Shown: one piece after another, positions 44,763 to 56,320 of the stretch | Layout: each line of letters opens with the position of its first letter | How positions within the stretch are numbered: position 1 is the stretch's first letter | From: Siphonodentalium dalli | Taxonomy: Eukaryota; Mollusca; Scaphopoda; Gadilida; Siphonodentaliidae | Reading direction: 5' to 3' | Length of the DNA stretch: 64,000 nt | Assembly (NCBI GenBank): GCA_032622095.1 | Contig: CP136064.1 | Location: forward strand, 212,242,205 to 212,306,204 | Notes under the pieces: generated by a model | Told to the model about the DNA's origin: nothing | Seen by the model: the letters and a program-made list of their open reading frames with translations, nothing else | Databases searched by the model: none | Position numbers and translations under genes: made by a program

Positions 44763-45365
44763 TCCAGGGACCAGCTTGGTGGTTTCAAATTGGGAGAGGT
44801 CACTTCTCCCTGTTTGGTTATTAGGGAGAAGTAGACTGTTATCAGGGAGAAGTAATAATTGTTGAAGTTAAATTTACATCCCGGAACAAATAAAAATAAA
44901 GGTCAGGCGACCACAGTGTCCCCCGACAACATGGCAAGTCGATGCCTCTTTGTTAAATTCAAAAAAATTTGAAATGTTCTTAGTCGAAAGGGTTAATAAT
45001 TCCGTAAAATAATTATATTTCCGTCATCTATATACATGTTGCACATCTCCAATATGTGGGTAACAATACTCTGAAGTTTCAAATATCTACGATCAAAACT
45101 GTAGGAGGAGTTGATTACACCATGAAGGTACCCTCATACAGAAAAGGGTTAATAACTAAATAATAAATAAATAATTTTTCCGTCATCTACATACATGTTG
45201 CACATCTTCAATATATGGGCAACAATATTCTGAAGTTTCAAATATCTGGGATGAAATCTGTAGGAGGAGATGATTACACCATGAAGGTACTCAAAAGTGG
45301 GACGGAGGGACAGCGCCCGTTTCTATAGTCACCCTTTTGTTTCAGAAAGTCGTGGGACAAATTAT
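44763..45365 (+). mobile_element. Helentron-like element P4
   Basis: Same modules as P3: CAGGGACCAGC with GGGAGAAGTAGACTGTTATC, then two core units (CATCTATATACATGTTGCAC near 45023, CATCTACATACATGTTGCAC near 45184) and GGGACGGAGGGACAG with CTATAGTCACCCTTTTG. The ACGG run is eroded. In intron 1. Confidence 0.65.
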
Positions 45366-45432
45366 GCCATACAAAGGCCCATTTATAAAACCATTATAGT
45401 GAGTAAGAACTCATTATTAGTAAATAAGATTT

Positions 45433-45587
45433 TTAAGCCATTCTATACTAAATGGATTCTCCCACTCAGTTATAAAAGAATACATTGTAATGGTCTATAA
45501 TTCATCTGGAGATATTTTCAGTATAGATGAGCAGACAACAGATAATACAAGTAGAGAAAGAGTTTTTATTTGAGGAAAATGTTCAGA
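45433..45587. mobile_element. Family H MITE fragment H4
   Basis: TTAAGCCATTCTATACTAAA and GGAAAATGTTCAGATA, ending where E3 starts; the rest is missing. Confidence 0.65.
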
Positions 45588-45766
45588 TATAGAGGATCTA
45601 CAATGAGTTCCCAGGTTAAAGTGGAATTTACAAAATGAGTCCAGTAAATCAGGCTTTATATAACCAAGCCATTGGAGAGGTCCAGACATAATTTACTGGA
45701 TGAGTTTTGTAAATTCCACTATATATAAACTGGAAACGAGTTGTAGATTCTATTTATCACATGATC
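45588..45766. mobile_element. Family E palindrome, copy E3, inserted in H4
   Basis: TATAGAGGATCTACAATGAG at left, CGAGTTGTAGATTC and TTTATCACATGATCC at right. The inner arms GTGGAATTTACAAAATGAG and TTTTGTAAATTCCAC pair with each other but not with E1 or E2. Confidence 0.75.
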
Positions 45767-46075
45767 CAAAACCTCGACAAAACATACTTAAATCAACAAA
45801 TGGGGCGTGAAACTAACATCAGCTTCTACAAGGCATGTGATAACATTTCACGTAACTATGCTTTGTTTGCTCGCGTAAGAAATAGTCCCACATATATAAA
45901 GAATCTTTGGCATATATAATGGCATATATTTAATGGCACAACTTCTAACTCTTCATTCATTATAGTTTGTTAGAAAAATTATGGAAACCATAGTATTTTG
46001 AGACGTAGTGTATGGTATGTAAACAGATGACAAACCACTCACCACGTGAACCGCACCTTATTAAACCACACTCAC

Positions 46076-46180
46076 CATATGCAGCTGGTAAGAAAGAAGG
46101 ATCCACTTCTTTTCGTCTCCTATCATCATCTTCTCCTCTCCTATCCTTATCCATTCTGGATTAATGAATGAAGTTCAAAC
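46076..46180 (-). CDS. Exon 1: start codon and 5' UTR of the SPFH-like protein
   Basis: Acceptor GATATTTTGCAG before 46180, donor GCATATG|GTGAGTG. ATG at 46154; an in-frame TAA eight codons' distance or less upstream (46163-46165 region) makes this ATG the likely start. Encodes MDKDRRGEDDDRRRKEVDPS then FLPAAY (1-26). Charged and with no signal peptide, consistent with a cytosolic N-terminus. The acceptor implies at least one more untranslated exon upstream. Confidence 0.8.
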
Positions 46181-46261
46181 CTGCAAAATATCAAGAATTC
46201 TGGTCAGTCCTACATGAGATCTAACAAACTGTCCAAATTAATGACAATCATGAATAATATT

Positions 46262-46356
46262 ACATTTTCATGCGAAAACCCTGTGCCAATGCAATGAATT
46301 CATTCTCTTATATATGCGAGTTGACCATAGGTCACCTCACATATTTATAAGAGAAT
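46262..46356. mobile_element. Family B fragment B11
   Basis: GCGAAAACCCTGTGCCAATG, then a cassette with loop TTGACCATAGGTCACC; both termini missing. Confidence 0.7.
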
Positions 46357-46499
46357 TTATCAAACATGCATGATTGTTGGTCTTAGGCTACAAAAAAAAA
46401 CATCTGTGTTTCCGGTTACCAGACTGACCTGCAAAAATTGGGCCGACCTCAATTTTTTTTTTCTTTTTTTTCAACAAAATGAAAGTGTCAATGACACTG

Positions 46500-49400
46500 T
46501 AGCTCAACTTAGGTAATGGTTGACAGTAAATGGAGGAATAGGAAAGGTGCTAGTTGAAATGTCTAACCTGCGCCAAAGGATTTAGTGATGCAAAGAGTAA
46601 AATACAAGATGGCTGCTGGTGGCCATTTTTTTTGGCCAATTGACCCCAAAAGAACTCGTTCCCATCTACGTATAATTGTTAACATCCATGACAAATTTTA
46701 TGAAGATCTGACCAAAGCTACGACCTACAAATTTCATGATGATCAGACGAACAGTACGACCTGTAGACCGCGCCAATGGATTGAATTTTGAAATCCAAGA
46801 TGGCCGCTGGCAGCCATGTTTTTTGGCTGAATGACCCCACAATGATTCGTTCCCATCTACATGTCAATGTCAACATTCATGACAAATTTCATAAAGATTA
46901 GACCAAAGGTACAACCTGTAGCCCGTGCCAAAGGATTTAGTCATGCAAAGAGTAAAATGCTGGTGGCCATGTTTTTTGACCGAATGACCCCAAAACGACT
47001 CGTTCCCATCCACATGTCAGTGTTATAATTCATGACAAATTTCATGACCATCTGACCAAAGCTACGACCTGTAGCCCGCACCAAAGGATTTAGTCATGCA
47101 AAGAGTAAAATCCAAGATGGCTGCTGGCAACCATGTTTTTTGACAGAAAGACCCCAAAACGACTCGATCCCATCTACATGTCATTGTTATCATTCATGAC
47201 AAATTTCATGATGATCAGACGAACAGTACGACCTGTAGCCCACGCCAATGGATTGAATTTTGAAATCCAAGATGGCCGCCAGCGGCCATGTTTTTTGGCC
47301 GAATGACCCCACAATGATTCATTCCCATCTACATGTCAATGTCAACGTTCATGACAAATTTTATAAAGATTAGACCAAAGGCAACCTATAGCCCGCGCCA
47401 AAGGATTTAGTCATGCAAAGAGTAAAATCCAAGATGGCTGCTGGCAGCCATGTTTTTTGGCCGGACGACTCCAAAATCACTCGTTCCCATCTACATGTCA
47501 TTATTAACATCACTGACAAATTTCATGATGATCAGACGAACAGTACGACCTGTAGCCCGCGCCAATGGATTGAATCTTGAAATCCAAGATGGCTGCCAGC
47601 GGCCATGTTTTTTGGCTGAATGACCCCAAAATGACTCGTTTCCCATCTACATGTCAATTTCAACATTCATGAAAAATTTCATAAAGATCAGACTAAAGGT
47701 ACGACCTGTAGCCCGCGTCAAAGGATTTAGTCATGCAAATAGTAAAATCCAAGATGGCTGCTGGCGGCCATGTTTATTGGCCGAACGACCCCAAAATGAC
47801 TCGTTCCCATCTACATGTCAATATTAACATCCATGACAAATTTCATGATGTTCCGATTAAAGCTACGACCTGTAGCCCGCACCAAAGGATTTAGTCATGC
47901 AAAGAGTAAAATCCAAGATGGCTGCTGGCGGCCATGTTTATTGGCCGAACGACCCCAAAATGACTCGTTCCCATCTACATGTCAATATTAACATCCATGA
48001 CAAATTTCATGATGATCAGACGAACAGTACGACCTGTAGCCCGCGCCAATGGATTGAATCTTGAAATCCAAGATGGCTGCCAGCGGCCATGTTTTTTGGC
48101 CGAACGACCCCACAATGATTCGTTCCCATCTACATGTTAATGTCAACATTCTTTACAAATTTCATAAATATTAGACCAAAGGTACAACCTGTAGCCCGCG
48201 CCAAAGTATTTAGTCATGCAAAGAGTAAAATCCAAGATGGCGGCCATGTTTTTTGGCCGAACGACACCAAAATCACTCGTTCCCATCTACATGTCAGTAT
48301 TAACATCAATGACAAATTTCATGATGATCAGGCGAACAGTACGATCTGTAGCCCACGCCAATGGATTGAATCTTGAAATCTAAGATGGCTGCCAGCGGCC
48401 ATGTTTTTTGGCCGAATGACCCCAAAATGAATCGTTCCCATCTACATGTCAATGTCAACATTCATGACAAATTTCATAAAGATCAGACCAAAGGTACGAC
48501 CTGTAGCCCGGGCCAAAGGATTTAGTCATGCAAAGAGTAAAATCCAAGATGGCTGCTGGCGGCCATGTTTTTCGGCCGAACGACCCCAACATCACTCGTT
48601 CCCATCTACATGTCATTGTTAACATCTATGACAAATTTCATGATGTTCCGATCGAAGCTACAACCTGTAGCCCGCGCCAAAGGATTTAGTCATGCAAAGA
48701 GTAAAATCCAAGATGGCTGCTGGTGGCCATGTTTATTGGCCGAACAACCTCAAAATGACTCGTTCCCATCTACATGTCAATATTAACATCCATGACAAAT
48801 TTCATGATGATCAGACGAACAGTACGACCTGTAGCCCGCGCCAATGGATTGAATTTTGAAATCTAAGATGGCCGCCAGCGGCCATGTTTTTTGGCCGAAT
48901 GACCCCACAATGATTCGTTCCCATCTACATGTCAATGTCAACATTCATGACAAATTTCATAAAGATTAGACCAAAGGTACAACCTGTAGCCCGCGCCAAA
49001 GGATTTAGTCATGCAAAGAGTAAAATCCAAGATGGCTGCTGGCGGCCATGTTTTTTAGCCGAACAACTCCAAAATCACTCGTTCCCATCTACATGACAGT
49101 GTTAACATCCATGACAAATTTCATAAACTTCTGACCAAAACAACGACCTGTAGCCCGCGTCAAAGGATTTAGTCATGCAAAGAGTAAAATCCAAGATGGC
49201 TGCGGGCAGCCATGTGTTTTGGCCGAACGACCCCAAAATCACTCGTTCCCATCTACATGTCATTATTAACATCAATGACAAATTTCATGATGAACAGTAC
49301 GACCTGTAGGCCGCGCCAATGGATTGAATCTTGAAATCCAAGATGGCTGCCAGCGGCCATGTTTTTTGGCCGAAGGACCCCAAAATGACTCGTTCCCATC

Positions 49401-49561
49401 TACATGTCAATGTCAACATTCATGACAAATTTCATGAAGATCAGACCAAAGGTACAACCTGTAGCCCGCGCCAAAGGAAATTGTTGATGGACACACGCGC
49501 ACACGGACGACGGACGCCAAACCATGGCAATAGCTCAAACTTACAAAAGTAAGTTGAGCTA
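46500..49561 (+). mobile_element. 3-kb Helitron-like element with about 18 tandem units
   Basis: TAGCTCAACTTA at the left edge and its complement TAAGTTGAGCTA at the right. At the right edge TAGCTCAAACTTA and TAAGTTGAGCTA also form a local hairpin (49531-49561). Between them are about 18 units of about 160 bases, of two kinds: A (GGATTTAGTCATGCAAAGAG) and B (GGATTGAATCTTGAAATCC). Both continue CCAAGATGGC[TC]GC and TCGTTCCCATCTACATGTCA. The order reads roughly AB-AABAB-AABAB-AAB-AAB. After the array comes an ACACGGACGACGGACG run (49490-49518). Frames of about 70 codons inside are repeat artefacts. Confidence 0.85.
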
Positions 49562-50454
49562 ATAACGAGAGGCCGATCACGATCGGTAGATGTTAACCCA
49601 TCCCTTGGCGATAGTAAATTACTATGATCGGAATCATAAATGAGAGTTTTGGTGTTGAATTATAGAGTATACTGTTATGTACTGTTATAGACAAATGTAC
49701 ATAACACAAATTATTGGAATTTATGGGTCACTCGCATTTATATAAGAGAATGCACTGGTACAGGATCTGTAATGCTGCACCACCACAGCCTTGGGTTAAA
49801 TGTGAAATGTGACCTGGACATGGAATACTTGGGTTAAGAGAGTCCTATTTAAGTTTACAATGATAATGTATCAAATTCTACCAACAATATAGATTAAGAT
49901 AAGCCACCTCACCACTGACCCATTAATATCAATTATTTAGCAGAGCTGTCAACAAATCACAGGAATTGTTTATGTTGAAAGCTGACATCTCTATTAAACC
50001 AATAATATTTATAATGACCTCAGACCATCTGTAGAGTGATATACAATGCACCACAGATATAACTCTGCAGCACAGATGTCCATGTCTACTGTTAATAGCA
50101 TGTGATGTGTATTGTTGAATCTTTATTTTAAATTAGATACCATAGCTTTCTTTATCAGATTATCTGCACATTGGCATAAGAGACATCAGAAAATAATATA
50201 GCCTTATCAATACCTAAGTAGTCCAAAGGCATGGGATGGAATTGTTGAATTGGATTTAATGTCGCTCCAAACAAATTTACCAGTACATAACACAAGATTT
50301 TGGACCGATTTAATAAAATTTGGTGTGGTGACTCGGGGTACCCTAGGCAGAGTTATAATGGTATTAGTTTTTCAAATTTTGTTAACTTAAAAAAAAAAAA
50401 TTATTATATATATATTTTTATTTATTTATTTACTTTTTTTAAGAGTAAATATTT
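49562..50454. other. Upstream stretch; family B right-end fragment only
   Basis: A family B fragment (ATAAGAGAATGCACTGGTAC, CTGTAATGCTGCACC) lies at about 49739-49798. The rest shows no gene or element. Confidence 0.55.
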
Positions 50455-51683
50455 TTTCGAAAAGGGGCCATAACTCAGTTAAAAATAGTCGGATCAAACC
50501 CATATTTGAACTCGATCTGTCTTTTGTGCTGAGAAATTCATCTACAAAATTTGGTTCCGATCAGATAGAAAATAATTGAGTTATCGCACCATGCGTCAAG
50601 TGTCTACAGACAGACGGACGGACTAACGATGAGTGGTCAATCCGGACAACGACACTATGTTTACCATACTATGGTATGGGTAGACATAACAATTAATAAA
50701 AAATGTTATGCATGTAATTGGCATGTAAAACTGTAAAACATATATATAATTATAATGTAATTGGCATGTAGAACAGTGTAAAAAACAATAAAAACAAAAC
50801 AAACATTTGAATATGCCATTAAATGTCCTCATAGTGGTGAACATCCATACAAAATTTCATTGAGATCCGAGCATTACTGTTCAAGTTATGAGCTGAACAG
50901 ACATTGGATGGACCAAACAACCAACATTTCCAGATAAACAAAGATGAATAACTCTAGAATGGAAAAGCAGAACAGAACAATGGAACCCTCTATAGAATGT
51001 CCTCATAGTATTGAACATCCATACGAAATTTCATTGAGATCCCAGCACAACTGTTGAAGTTACGACATGAACAGACACCAGACGGACCAAAAAGCCAACA
51101 TTTCCAGATAAACAAAGATGTATAACTCTAGAATGGAAAATCCGAACAAAACAATGGAACCCTCTTTTTAATGTCCTCATAGTAGTGAACATCCATACCT
51201 AATTTCATTGAGATCCCAGCACAACTGTTGAAGTTACGACATGAACAGACACCAGACGGACCAAAAAGCCAACATTTCCAGATAAACAAAGATGAATAAC
51301 TCCAGAATGGAAAATCCGAACAAAACGATGGAACCCTCTTTTTAATGTCCTCATAGTAGTGAACATCCATACCAAATTTCATTGAGATCCCAGCACAACT
51401 GTTGAAGTTATGACATGAACAGACACCAGACAGACCAAAAATCCAACTTTTCAAGATAAACAAAGATGAATAACTCTAGAATGGAAAATCCGAACAAAAC
51501 GATGTAACCGTCTATTGAATGCCCTCATAGTAATGAACAGCCATACAAAATTTCATTGAGATCCGAGCACTAATGTTCAAGTTATGACATGAACAGACAT
51601 CGGACGGATGGACGTACGGACGGACGTACGGACGGACAGGTGCAAAACAGTATACCCTCCTTTTTTTTTTAAAGGGGGTATAA
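50455..51683 (+). mobile_element. Helentron/pearl-like element P2
   Basis: Five core units of 174 bases, with GAACATCCATAC at 50839, 51013, 51187 and 51361 and GAACAGCCATAC at 51535, each with TTTCATTGAGATCC and AAACAAAGATGAATAACTC. Then GGACGGATGGACGTACGGAC (51602) and a terminal hairpin TATACCCTCC / AGGGGGTATA (51651-51682). A separate leading unit with ACAGACAGACGGACGGAC sits at 50459-50630, so two elements may be joined. Confidence 0.75.
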
Positions 51684-52185
51684 TAAAATATGTAGTACAT
51701 CTATATCACTTAATATATACTACATACTATTTTTACATTGAAGGACCATTTATTTTGGAATGCCCAGATCACATTTATATACCTTTATATACCAGTACAC
51801 AAAATATTGAACATTAATTTATTATATGAATACAGGAGAAGTCGGCCCTGCACGAAGTCGGCCCCAGAGAAGTCAGCCCCATATATAACGAACCATTGTT
51901 TAAAATCATTCTTTATTTATTTTATGATATGAACTATGAAATTGATAATAATGACAAAATAACAAATATAACAAATGATAATACAATTTAACAGTAAATT
52001 AAAACGGCATCGTCGTCACTGTCACTGGAATGGCATCGAGAATATCTGTCACATTCTATGGACTCATGTCATTCTCTGACAAGAGATTTGCAGTAAATGC
52101 AGATAACATGCATTGTGCCGAATATGCCTTAATTCTCACTGAGTCACGGCCATACTTGATCCATCCAGCTCGTTCCTTTTTTAAA
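51684..52185. other. No recognised feature
   Basis: Contains three GAAGTCGGCCC-like words near 51838-51875; otherwise AT-rich without gene signals. Confidence 0.45.
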
Positions 52186-52187
52186 TG

Positions 52188-52286
52188 ATACAGGTCAAAG
52201 TTCTGGAGTAGCATTCCAGATATGGAATTCATGAATATTCAAATATATATATATGGAATGCTACTACAGAATTTTGACCTGTAGCA
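52188..52286. repeat. Foldback of about 100 bases
   Basis: ACAGGTCAAAGTTCTG and AGTAGCATTCCA at left pair with TGGAATGCTACT and CAGAATTTTGACCTGT at right. Confidence 0.8.
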
Positions 52287-52559
52287 CTAAAAACAAGACA
52301 GTCAATGACTGTAGGGTCGCTCACCAGACTGTAAAGACGGAGAAGACTGGGACTCTGAAGACTACAATAGTCAGTACGTTGTTATAACAAAATTAGTCTT
52401 TCAAAATTTAAATTTAAAATTAAAAAAATAGTTTTATTTAAAAAAAAAAAATATATCAATAAGTAAAACCTAAGTTTTTTTTAACCTCATTGAAAATTAT
52501 CTATTTTTTGTTGTTAAATGAAGCAAGGAGTTAAATCTAAAAATTTAAAACTAAATTAT

Positions 52560-52912
52560 TTATTTATTTTTTTAAGATATTGACCCTGGCTCCGCCCATG
52601 TTTGCCCAGTGATCCCATGTTAACAGATCTGAACCCCAGAAAACCAAGGACCCTCCATGCCAAATATAAGCTTAATGGTTCTTGACAAGAAGTTGTTTTA
52701 AGACTTACTCTGGAGGAAAAGAGTTATGGCCCTGGCTTTGCAACTATTTGACTTGGTGACCTCAGTTTAGTCATCTAGGCAACATCCACACCAAATATGA
52801 ACCCATTCAGTCTTATGGGTCTGGAGAAGAAGATGTTTAAACAATTTTTGATGGAAGGACAGATGATGGCCGATGAGCTCCACAGGAGATTAAGCCTCAG
52901 GTGAGCTTAAAA
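52560..52912 (+). mobile_element. Helitron-like element K1, AGCTCACC-type hairpin end
   Basis: Two core units (TTGACCCAGTGATCC / TTGACTTGGTGACCTC ... CAAATATAAGC / CAAATATGAACCCATTC), then GATGGAAGGACAGATGATGG and a worn terminal hairpin GAGCTCCACAGGAGATTAAG with CCTCAGGTGAGCT. Confidence 0.65.
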
Positions 52913-53639
52913 CTATAATCACGGGAACCGATATATTAGTACCAAACTTGAACTCACCAACTCAAATAGTTTGTCATATGGAGGGGGTTAAAGTTTTTGG
53001 AGTGAGTGGCTAATTCTTAAACTTATAAAGTTGTCTCAATTAGAAACAGTCTCAATCAACAAATGGTGGTCACACAAACTACAGAACCATTCATAGGGTA
53101 GAAATTAATTCACTGAAAGGAAGTGTTAAAACTGTATAAACAACATATTTTCACTGACCCACCACTTAGTAGAGACCAAATGCTCCTGGGAATACATTTG
53201 ACATTCAATTTCAAAACTAATTACCAAAACAAAACACTGGCTGGAGAGAGCTGTGTGTGCTTGACCTGATTATTGATACAACTGTCAGATTTGACATGTG
53301 GATAATTATCAACAGAGCAGACTGGTATTTTCACTGTAAGAGATCATATCCTAGCATATACACAGGGTGTAATGCATTGTGACTGTGAAAGATATTTAAA
53401 GGGATGCTGGAAGCACCAATGACCTGTTAGATGGTGGTTTATTTTTTATTGCAATAAGGCATCAGACTGCTGTCAAATTTTGCCAAGAATATTTATATCT
53501 GAAGAATATGGATGAGGGTGAGAGGGTTCTTTAATATTTGTGTCTTTAATAATTAACTTTTAAAACAAAAATATTATTGAAACAAATAAAAAAAATATTA
53601 AATTTAAAAAAAAAAATTAATTGATTTGATTGATCAAGG

Positions 53640-54152
53640 AGTTCAATAAAAAAAAATTGTTATGAGTTATGTCCCTGGCTCCACCCACCTTTGACCCAGT
53701 GACCTCATTTGAACAAATCTGAACCCATTCGACCCGATGGTACAAGAGAAGAAATCGTTTTAAGAAATACTATGGAGGGAAAGAGTTATGGCCCTGTCTT
53801 CGCAACTATTTGACCCAGTGACTCCATTTCAACAAATCTGAATCTAAGTCATGTAGAGACCCTCTATACCAAATCTAAGCTAAATAGGCCCAACGGTTTT
53901 TTCGAAGAAAGTGTTTTAAGAATTACCATGGAGGGAAAGAGTTATGGCCCTGGTTTCGCAACTATCTGACTTGGAGACCTCATTTGAACAAATCTGATTA
54001 ACAGTTACCTAGGGAACATCCACAAACAATATGAACCCATTCGGTCCAATGGAACTTTAGAAGAAGATGTTCAAAGAATTGTTGACGGACGGACGATGGA
54101 CGAGTAGTGATGACTATAGCTCCACCGGAGACTTCGTCTCAGGTGAGCTAAA
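53640..54152 (+). mobile_element. Helitron-like element K2
   Basis: Three core units of about 160 bases with GAGTTATGGCCCTGG and TTGACCCAGTGAC; then GACGGACGGACGATGGACG and the hairpin AGCTCCACCGGAGAC / GTCTCAGGTGAGCT (54119-54149). Confidence 0.75.
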
Positions 54153-55080
54153 AACAGAACGGGGCTGGATGGTAGGGCCCTTCAAATCAGAAATTCGGCA
54201 ACCGAAATGAATCCTAAATCGAATCAGCTGCCCGATGTTGACATCGAATCTGAATCGAATCGGGATAAGCACAGGATGGTGAAAAATCATAGCTGATGAT
54301 CGTATATACTTCATGATCATTGTTCACTTATTTGTCATGAAAGCTGAGACTTTTTTCAAATATGAAACAAAGAACCAAGACAGACTTCACAGATAAACCT
54401 TTTGTGACTGACATTGTTCTCATCTTTATTTTTGAATGAAAACCTAAATTATATATCACTTAGTATAACATATGACAAATACATCATCTAAGCACAGACC
54501 TGATGCCAACTATAAAACAAATAATTACTACTGAAGATACACTGATCGACTACTCTGGACAGTAGTCTGTATATATAATAGTAGTTATTAATTTGATAGT
54601 CGCTAATGACTATAACTATATTCCAAGGATTTCAGGACTGATGTATATTGTATCATAAACAATTGCATGCACGTTGATGCGCATGACCCTCCGCATCAGT
54701 ACCTGGTTGGCTACTTGTATAATGCATTCAATTTGATGGGAGGTAACTCTATACAAGCAACCAATGACTGTGGAGATGCTCACAAGACTGTAAAGACTGA
54801 GAAGACTGGGAATAGGAAGACCATAAGAGATAGTACTTGTAAAAATCACTTTAAAAAAAGTCCTAAAGGGGGACGTAGCTAGAGGGTCTCCATTGAGCAG
54901 TGGGGTGTTCACATTGAAATTTTCAACTGCATGGCCCTGATCCCCCCACCCCACAGAGTCTGCTCCCTCCCAACTGAAGATAACACACTCGTAAACTTCC
55001 TTTGCACATGTTGGAATTTTGCAACTGATACCTCAAGCTTTCCTAACTGTTGCAAAGTTCCAACCTGACATGCCCCCCCC
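54153..55080. other. No recognised gene; small repeats
   Basis: 54750-54830 repeats words of 52310-52360 (TGACTGT, CTCACAAGACTGTAAAGAC and GAGAAGACTGGGA). A C-run lies near 55072-55084. No supported gene. Confidence 0.45.
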
Positions 55081-56320
55081 CCCCCTTTTTTTTAATGATT
55101 GACTCCATTCAAACAAATTATGATCCCAACTCTCCATAGGACATATACACCAAAAGTCATTTCTTGACTGGTCGAACCCATTTTAATGAATCTGCAACCC
55201 AGTTCCAAGTAACACAAGGAACCTCCATACTACATATAAGCTAAATAGGCCTGATGGCTCTTGAGGAGGAGCCATTTTAAGAATTAATGTGGACGAAGTT
55301 TTATGTCCCTGGTCGCATCCTATCCCAATCACAAAATGAATCTGCATACCATATATACGCTAAATATGCCAACTGGTTTGTCAGAAGATGTTTTCAGAAT
55401 AACTATTGAGGGAAAGAATTTTGTCCCTGGCTTTGCCCCTATTTGACCCAGTGATCCAATTCTGAATCATATATATCTGAATCCCAGTCACCCAAACCAA
55501 ATATAAGCCGAATAGGCCTGACGGTTCTTTATATGAGGACGTTTTAAGAATTAAAATGGATGGAAAAGTTAATTGTATGTCCCTGGATCCCTATGGGAGG
55601 CTCGCATACATAAGATAATGCACTGTCACATGATCTTTAATGCTGCACAAACACAGCTCCCGACATGAAAGGTTTAATAGCCTAACTGTCAGATTCACAC
55701 TTGGCTTAGGGAGTTATTTTGTTATCATACGCCACAGATCATTAAATGCAACTCTCTACCAGGCAGAGAGCTTTAAGATATCAATCAACAAAGATGTCAC
55801 TCTAAGCATCTCATTAATCACCTTAGCCATATGGTGTTAAGTAAACATTCTGTGTTTTCAGGCACCCTCCTCATATAGATCTGAGTATCTGCTGTTTGCA
55901 TGTCCTCGATTTTAGACTGATTTAAAGCAAATTTGGTGTGGTCACCATGGTGGATGTTATGATGGCCTTAGTTGTTTTTTTTTATTTTTTTTTAACAAGT
56001 TTAAAAAAATATGAGCAAGGAATTAAATCTGAATGAACAAAAACATTAATTTGAAGAATTTGGTTTTGGTTTTTTTTAATTAGGATTGTTTTTTTTATAT
56101 TTTTTTTGTGTTGTTGTTAAATTGAGCAAGGAGTTCAATCTCGAAATTTTGTTTTAAGAGTTATGTCTGTGGCTCTGTCCTTTGACCCAGTGAACCAATT
56201 TGTACAAATCTGAACCCCAGTCACCCAAGGATCATCCGTAGGCCTACCAAATATAAGCTAAATTGGCCCAATAGTTCTTGAGAAGTCGTTCTAAGAATGG
56301 ACCTATCCGTAGGTACCGCC
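55081..56320 (+). repeat. Diverged K-type core repeats without ends
   Basis: Repeated words ATATAAGCTAAATAGGCC (55235), ATATAAGCCGAATAGGCC (55501) and ATATAAGCTAAATTGGCC (56243), with TTGACCCAGTGA at 55443 and 56182. A family B right end interrupts at 55583-55678 (CACAGCTCCCGACATGAAAGG). Confidence 0.6.

Larger units (their letters stand above)
69..46180 (-). other. Gene: single-pass membrane protein with SPFH/band-7-like domain, 13 coding exons
   Basis: Thirteen exons assemble by eye into 486 codons; all introns are GT-AG and all phases agree (exon lengths 79, 54, 39, 39, 98, 136, 118, 208, 197, 179, 179, 88, 47). Residues 1-190 are hydrophilic and acidic with a PPxY motif at 39-42. Residues 198-214 hold four Cys followed by RRR, then a membrane helix at about 225-246. 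From about 255 the order of motifs is that of SPFH/band-7 domains: GAYCQGPEAEFIRF (278-291), the strand INVNIQYFIK (314-323), YGKFGLDY, a helix rich in Glu/Arg, IDVRIFNLLSIEVPSTISE, then VQYEREYHIQEK and AEATRTTIRNS, the start of the usual C-terminal coiled coil. An eight-Cys stretch (385-409) is inserted. Seen: the exons. Known: SPFH proteins form membrane-bound oligomers. Inferred: function as a membrane scaffold; I cannot name an orthologue. Extra exons in the 25-kb intron 5 are possible. Confidence 0.78.

Noticed and set aside
46585-49552. Several frames with repeated HVNVNIHDKFH-like peptides
   Set aside because: Translation of the tandem units of the Helitron-like element; frames change from unit to unit.
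54616-54954. 112-codon minus-strand frame
   Set aside because: Overlaps words shared with 52310-52360 repeats and shows no domain; likely chance in repeat DNA.
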